DNA from: Neoscytalidium dimidiatum | Taxonomy: Eukaryota > Ascomycota > Dothideomycetes > Botryosphaeriales > Botryosphaeriaceae | DNA: 64,000 bases | NCBI GenBank assembly: GCA_037367355.1 | Contig: CM074705.1 | Coordinates: 2,108,001-2,172,000, forward strand | Direction of reading: 5' to 3' | In this document: piece after piece, positions 59,175 to 64,000 of the stretch | How the letters are laid out: the number at the start of each line of letters is the position of its first letter | Numbering within the stretch: position 1 is the stretch's first letter | The notes under the pieces: model-generated | Database searches by the model: none | Told to the model about the DNA's origin: nothing | What the model saw: the letters and a program-made list of their open reading frames with translations, nothing else | Position numbers and translations under genes: made by a program

Positions 59175-61613
59175 TTATTCTATCTACTATAGCTAAATCT
59201 AGTAATAGATTTTAAACTATAGAGATATTTAATTAACTAATAACTTTTCTAATAATAGAAATTAATTTTAAGACTTCTTCTTTTTTGCTAATCTTCTATT
59301 TTAAGATAGAAGATAAATAGTCTTTAACTATATTTAGTATAATAAGTAAAATAACCTCTAATTTAAAGATTATAATCTATATAAAAAGTAAATTTTAATT
59401 TAAACTAGCTATATAAAAACTAATAAAAAAACTTTAATATAACTAATCTTCTACTTTAACTTTATTCTCTATAATTTTAACTCTATTCTCTACTATACTA
59501 ATAATAGCTACTAAGATTATACTTCTAGTCTAAAATTATATTTAAAAGATAATAGACTTTACTAACTTTTATATAAATAAGTTTTAGCTTCTAGACTTTC
59601 TAGAAGTCTTTTAAGACTATACTAAGAAAAACTAACTTTCTTAATAATTTTACTAATAGCCGGCTCTTTTAAAACTAACGGCTAGTATCTTTAAAATTAC
59701 TAGCTAGCTCTCTTATATTTACGTTATAGCTATAGTATTAAATCTTTCTCTAAAACTAACTAAAAAGCTATTTTTAAAGTCTATTAGTATATTTAGTAAA
59801 CTACTAGCCTCTAAACTAATAGTATCTATTAAATAACTAGTATTATATAAACTAATTCTTTTTAAAAACGTCTCTTTTAAAAAACTATAAAATATATTTA
59901 ATACGTAGTTTACTCTAAAAGAGAAAGAATCTATTCTTACTAAATATATAAAGTTTTTAAAAGAAAATCTAGTACTAATAATAATTTTAAACTTCTTAAA
60001 TATTTATTTAATTAAGAATAAGCTAATATAAAATACTCTTATTCTATATAATACGGCTAAAAAACTAAAGATCTAGTTTAAAGTTATAGTATATAGTTTT
60101 TTTATAAAAGAATTCGTCTCTTTTAAAATAATTTCTACTTTTAGAGAGAAGGTCTTAACTTTTAATAAAGGTCTTAAGCTAATAAAAACTTTCTACTAGC
60201 TTATTTATAAAGAGAAATAAACTAATAAACTTAATAACTTAATTTATCTTACTTTTTCTATTAAAAATAAAGTAAATAAGGCTATTAAAGATAGCCTTAA
60301 AGCAAACGGAAATAGCCTCTAAAGAGTCTTATCTAAGGCGGTTTAACTAGAAAATAAAACGAAAGTTAATAGACCTCTCTACGGAGAGAGAAACTAGCTC
60401 CGCGTTTTACTAGCTTAAAATAGAATACGGATACTTTAAGTCTTATCTAAACCGCTTCGGACTAAACCCCTCTAATAGTTACCCGTATAATAATACGGCT
60501 AAATAAACTCCCCGGCACCTAATTCTAGACTATAAAAAGTATCGACTCGAAAGAGAAGATATATATACTAGTCTAGAAACGAAAAATCCCTTTCTAGACC
60601 TCGTTTTTAATACCGAAGAAGAACGGAAGGCTCTTCTAAGCTTTTTATCGATAACTAAAATAGCTACCCGAAAGTAGCTATTAGAACTTACTTCGACGGA
60701 AGTCTAAATATATACTTTCGAAAAACTAACTTTAGTCTCTCTTTATAAAGAAATATCCTCTCCTAATTTTCTTAGCGTTATTTTCTATTTCTTCTACTCT
60801 CCTACTTACTTTCCTATTTCTTTCTAAAAAGCACCGGCTTAGCCCCTACTATTTCTAGACTCCTTCCCGAAGAAAACTCGAATAAAAAACCCCGGTCGAA
60901 ATATCGAACTAGATACGTTAGTAGACTAGCCGTCTTTTATAAGCTTAGCTTATATAAGGACGTTAAACGAATAAATAAATAAATAAATAAATAAAGATAG
61001 CCTTAATATTATTAGTCTTTAGCTTCGTATTAAATAGCTTAGAAAAAGAGAAAAAGATAAAGAGAAAAAGTAATTCTCTTAATATATATTTATTTATTCT
61101 AGATTTACGTAGGTTTTCTCTAGTTTAGCTAGAGTTTTATAAGAACTAAATATAAATAAAGAGTTTAGATAATAGTATAAGAGGTTCTCTATTAGATAAT
61201 AAATAAATTCTTAGAAGATTTAAGAAAAGAAGTCTATTAGATAAAATTTATATATAGGCGAGTAGCTAAGCGAGATTATATAATCTATATAAACTACGCT
61301 AGAACTTTATAAAGAGATTAAAAGTATCTTATATATAAGTAGTAAGAAGTATTATATTTAGAGTTCTTATAAGTTTTTATCGCGTATAGTTTTCTTATTT
61401 ACTTTCTTTTATTTTAAAAAAACCCTTTTATTTTCCTTTTATTTTCTCGTAATAATTTTAGCTTAGATTCTACTATTTTCTAACCTTTAAAGTAGTATCT
61501 CCTAAAAATAAACTATAGTAGAAATACTATAAAGATATATTAGTTTTACTAGCCGTCTATTATAAGCTTAGCTTCTATACGGACGTTAAACGAATAAATA
61601 AATAAATAAATAT
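59175..61613 (+). mobile_element. Element X, copy B, split by LINE copy 3
   Basis: The two halves (to 60300 and from about 61007) match the uninterrupted inverted copy at 47474-48356. The 3' end is GGACGTTAAACG plus an (AATA)n tail at 61588-61612. The true 5' end is not clear; the part before about 59770 has no second copy in the window to define it. No domain is readable. Confidence 0.6.
60301..60991 (+). mobile_element. LINE-like element copy 3 with 15 bp target duplication
   Basis: A 5'-truncated insertion of about 690 bp into element X. The 15-base target duplication TAAAGATAGCCTTAA occurs at 60286-60300 and again at 60992-61006. The element ends in (AATA)n. Long variable duplications, 5' truncation and an A-rich tail are typical of target-primed reverse transcription. 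Confidence 0.8.
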
Positions 61614-61647
61614 TAGAGATGCCTCGAGTATTCGGATACTGCTTAAT

Positions 61648-63626
61648 CTACCTCCTTCTTTCCGAAAACTTAATACTGAGCGGCGGCAGCGTCGTCGTAA
61701 ACGTATCCAGGGCCTCATTATCAAACCTCTCCCCCGTCTCTCCCTCCGCAAATGCGACATCAAACCGCTGCACAATGCTCGCCAGCGCAATCCTCAGCGA
61801 CATCATAGCCAAATTCTTCCCCGGGCACTGATACGCGCCTGCGCAACGATCAGCATCAGCAAAAAAAAAAAATAAAAAAGTAAGCAGCTAGTTTCATTCC
61901 AAAAAAAAAGGTCTTACCGAGAGCGAAAGGAATGAACGGCGCCCCCTCCGTCCGCATCTCCGCCCTCCGCTCGCCGAACCGCTCGGGCACGAAGTCGGCC
62001 GGCCGCACCGCCCACCACCGCGCATCCGTCTGCACCAGCCGCACCGGCACGAACACGTTCGTCCCGCCGGGCACGTGCACCTCGTCGACCCGCAGGCCTT
62101 GCGGCGGCGTGACGCGGTAGCCGCCGGTCAGCAGCGCGGGCCGGAGGCGCAGCGTCTCGTTGATGACGTCGTCGAGGTAGGGGACGGCTTTGGGGAGGCG
62201 CTCGTGCGAGAGGGCGTCCCCTGTGGGCGTGGCGGCGGCGGCGGCGTCGAGCTGGACTTGGAGTTTCGTCTGGACGGACGGGTGCTTGGCGAGGAAGTAG
62301 AGGGCCGAGGCGAGCGTGGTCGCGGTGGTTTCGCTGCCGGCGATGATGACGACGCGGGCGTCTTCGTGGAGGGCGGCTTCGGAGGGCGGGGCGGAGGGGT
62401 CGCGCGCGACGAAGGCTTGGAGGAGCCAGGAGACGATGTCTTGGGGGTATTGGGCCGGGTCCCAGTTCTGTGAGTGTGTGGTTAGTGTGATCGGCGTTTA
62501 TGTTGGTGGTGGTGGGGGAAAGGTAGTGCTGACGGCTTTCTTTGCTTCGATTTCAGCGGCGCACCAGTGGAAGAAGCTGGCGTACGGGGCGGCAGCGCCC
62601 GGAATGCGGGAGACGAGGTTGAGCAGCCAGGGGACATGGCTCATGATGCCTAGGATTTCCATGTGCGAGTGGATGCCTTGGATGGCTGGGTGCTCGGTGC
62701 CGCTCACGACGCCGCCGAAGTCTTTGCCGAAGCCGACTTCACCCATGATGTCGAAAGATAGGTACATGGACCAGGCTGTTGCATCTAGCGTCTTGATTTT
62801 GGCGGCCTGGGCGACGAATTGGTCTACTCGGCGTTTGATGCAAGGCTCGTAAGTGTTGAGAGCTGTGAGTCGCCGGGTAAGTACTGTGTACACGCGAGAG
62901 AAGCAGGCTGAGGTTCAGCGCATGCAGACCTTTGATGGAAAATCCTCTGTCCCACGCTCTGCGCCTTCGCTTGTGGTCTTCGTAATCTCTGGTCATGTGG
63001 ATTGAACATTTCCGGTAGTCGCTGTCGACTTGCATATACCACGTCGATTTGCGGCATTGGGACGTCGGTCCAAGAATCAATGGGATTGCCGACTTTCGGA
63101 CAATGGCGATCTCGCGCGGGCCTGGCACGATGAAATAATTAGGTGTGTGACATAGACGAGGAAATGGTGGGCGCATAGTACCAGTGCGGATAAAATCGCC
63201 GTATTTGCGATGCATCTTCTCAATCTCTTTGTAGTATTTGACATCCTTGCCGGCCAGGTACGCAGAGTAGAATCGGGATATCTTAGCGCCAACAGGGCCA
63301 GGAAACCTGCGCAGACGATGGAAAAAGACTCGATATATTACCATGCTCGCGAACAGGCCGATGTCAAAACTGATAGAAATGAGGCTTACTCTCGCTAGGG
63401 CGGCAAACAAGGAAGCCCCAGTGAGAAGGTAGATGGAGGCCAGGGTGGCGACGGCCATGAGAAGCATCGCGAGGAAGGTGTACATGAAATTGTCAACATC
63501 CAAGTTCCGCACCACTGTGACGTGGAATATAATACCCAATGAGGCCGCAGAAACTGCTGCGTTAAAAGGCCCATCATCCAGCGCAAGGCTCAGACCTGGA
63601 AGACTGAGGATGGGAGCATTATCCAT
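61648..63626 (-). CDS. Cytochrome P450 monooxygenase
   Basis: A membrane-bound, haem-thiolate monooxygenase. Five exons are inferred, with introns 63181-63122 (60 bp), 62929-62863, 62533-62468 and 61917-61839, giving about 568 aa from ATG 63626. The N-terminus is long and hydrophobic, with two or three membrane helices before the hinge RRFPGPVGAKISRFY, as in several fungal secondary-metabolism P450s. Key motifs: RAWDRGFSIK joined to ALNTYEPCIKRRV, the I-helix AGSETT, the K-helix ETLR (ExxR), and the haem loop PFALG joined to AYQCPGKNLA, with the Cys ligand in the last exon. The gene ends only 35 bases from the transposon block. Its neighbours on the other side of the block are an EBP-like enzyme and an efflux pump. 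Substrate unknown. Confidence 0.93.
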
Positions 63627-64000
63627 GACAGCGTATTCAGCGATAAGGATGAGAAGTGAATTGCAAAACACTTTGGAAGCAGCGGGGAAAGTTGAGAGCA
63701 GGGCAGCCCCATTTTAATACCCGGTCGCATACGAAAATGGAAATAGCGAGATGCGTAAGCAGCAGGGGGGAGACGGCTGGCTGGGTCTAGATAGGTGGAT
63801 CGAGAGTTTGGACAAAGCTGAAGAAGAATGAGCACCGTTGGGAAGGTCGCCAAAGGAACATTTTCTCTTGTAGATACTCATTGCAAAGGCTGAGTATCGG
63901 CAGAGGCACAGAGAGATAATATAGGGAGAAAGAACAACAATACATACTCAGCGGCTGTGGCGGTACACGTCTTGCTTATCAGAAGTAGGGATAAGTTTTG
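63627..64000. other. Upstream region of the P450
   Basis: No gene start is supported up to the right edge. Confidence 0.5.

Larger units (their letters stand above)
47474..61613. repeat. RIP-degraded nested transposon block, 14 kb
   Basis: The whole stretch is AT-rich, full of TA, with stops in every frame and near absence of CA and TG dinucleotides, the mark of repeat-induced point mutation (CpA to TpA on both strands). It holds at least two LTR families, two related non-LTR families and a sequencing gap, described separately. No functional gene is seen inside. Such islands are usually heterochromatic. Confidence 0.93.

Noticed and set aside
47330..61613. Possible centromere or mitochondrial insert
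   Set aside because: AT-richness comes from RIP of recognisable LTR and LINE copies; no mitochondrial genes are readable. A centromere cannot be excluded but nothing specific supports it.

Overview
This window is nuclear DNA of a filamentous ascomycete (Pezizomycotina). The evidence is: genes split by 45-90 bp introns with GTRNGY donors and CTAAC/CTGAC branch points; fungus-specific families (RTA1, TRI12-type MFS, Zn2Cys6 regulator, CorA-like proteins, EBP-type sterol isomerase); and a 14 kb block mutated in the way that RIP (repeat-induced point mutation) produces. The exact genus cannot be read from the sequence.

Layout. 0-5 kb: end of an unknown gene, a low-complexity hypothetical protein, and a CorA-like membrane protein. 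6.8-10 kb: a secreted GH35 beta-galactosidase. 11-15.7 kb: poorly conserved small genes, one conserved fungal family gene, and a membrane-anchored collagen-like protein. 17-24 kb: a large protein joining a JmjC-like cupin to a Ulp1-like protease fold, then an Mx/VPS1-type dynamin. 25-29 kb: small secreted proteins and a hypothetical. 30.7-32.2 kb: a Zn2Cys6 transcription factor. 33.0-39.5 kb: a complete Ty3/gypsy chromovirus with apparently identical 385 bp LTRs and target duplication AATGA. 40.5-47.0 kb: a 2-keto-4-pentenoate hydratase-like enzyme, an RTA1 protein, a TRI12-like efflux pump and an EBP-like sterol isomerase, all on the + strand. 47.3-61.6 kb: AT-rich, RIP-degraded nested transposons with a 100 N gap. 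61.6-63.6 kb: a cytochrome P450.

The 40-47 kb genes and the P450 could form a lipid or aromatic metabolism and efflux neighbourhood split by the transposon block, but co-regulation is not shown. The most unusual observations concern the retrotransposon. It carries a self-priming signature, in which an LTR segment 3' of the TATA box is complementary to the bases just after the LTR; the same pairing is conserved in a second, RIP-mutated family. It also carries an antisense gene with its own TATA box, encoding a Zn2Cys6-like cysteine cluster followed by a coiled coil. The same LTR family is present as an un-RIPed full element and as a heavily RIPed solo LTR. Exon boundaries given here are inferred by eye from splice signals and reading frames.
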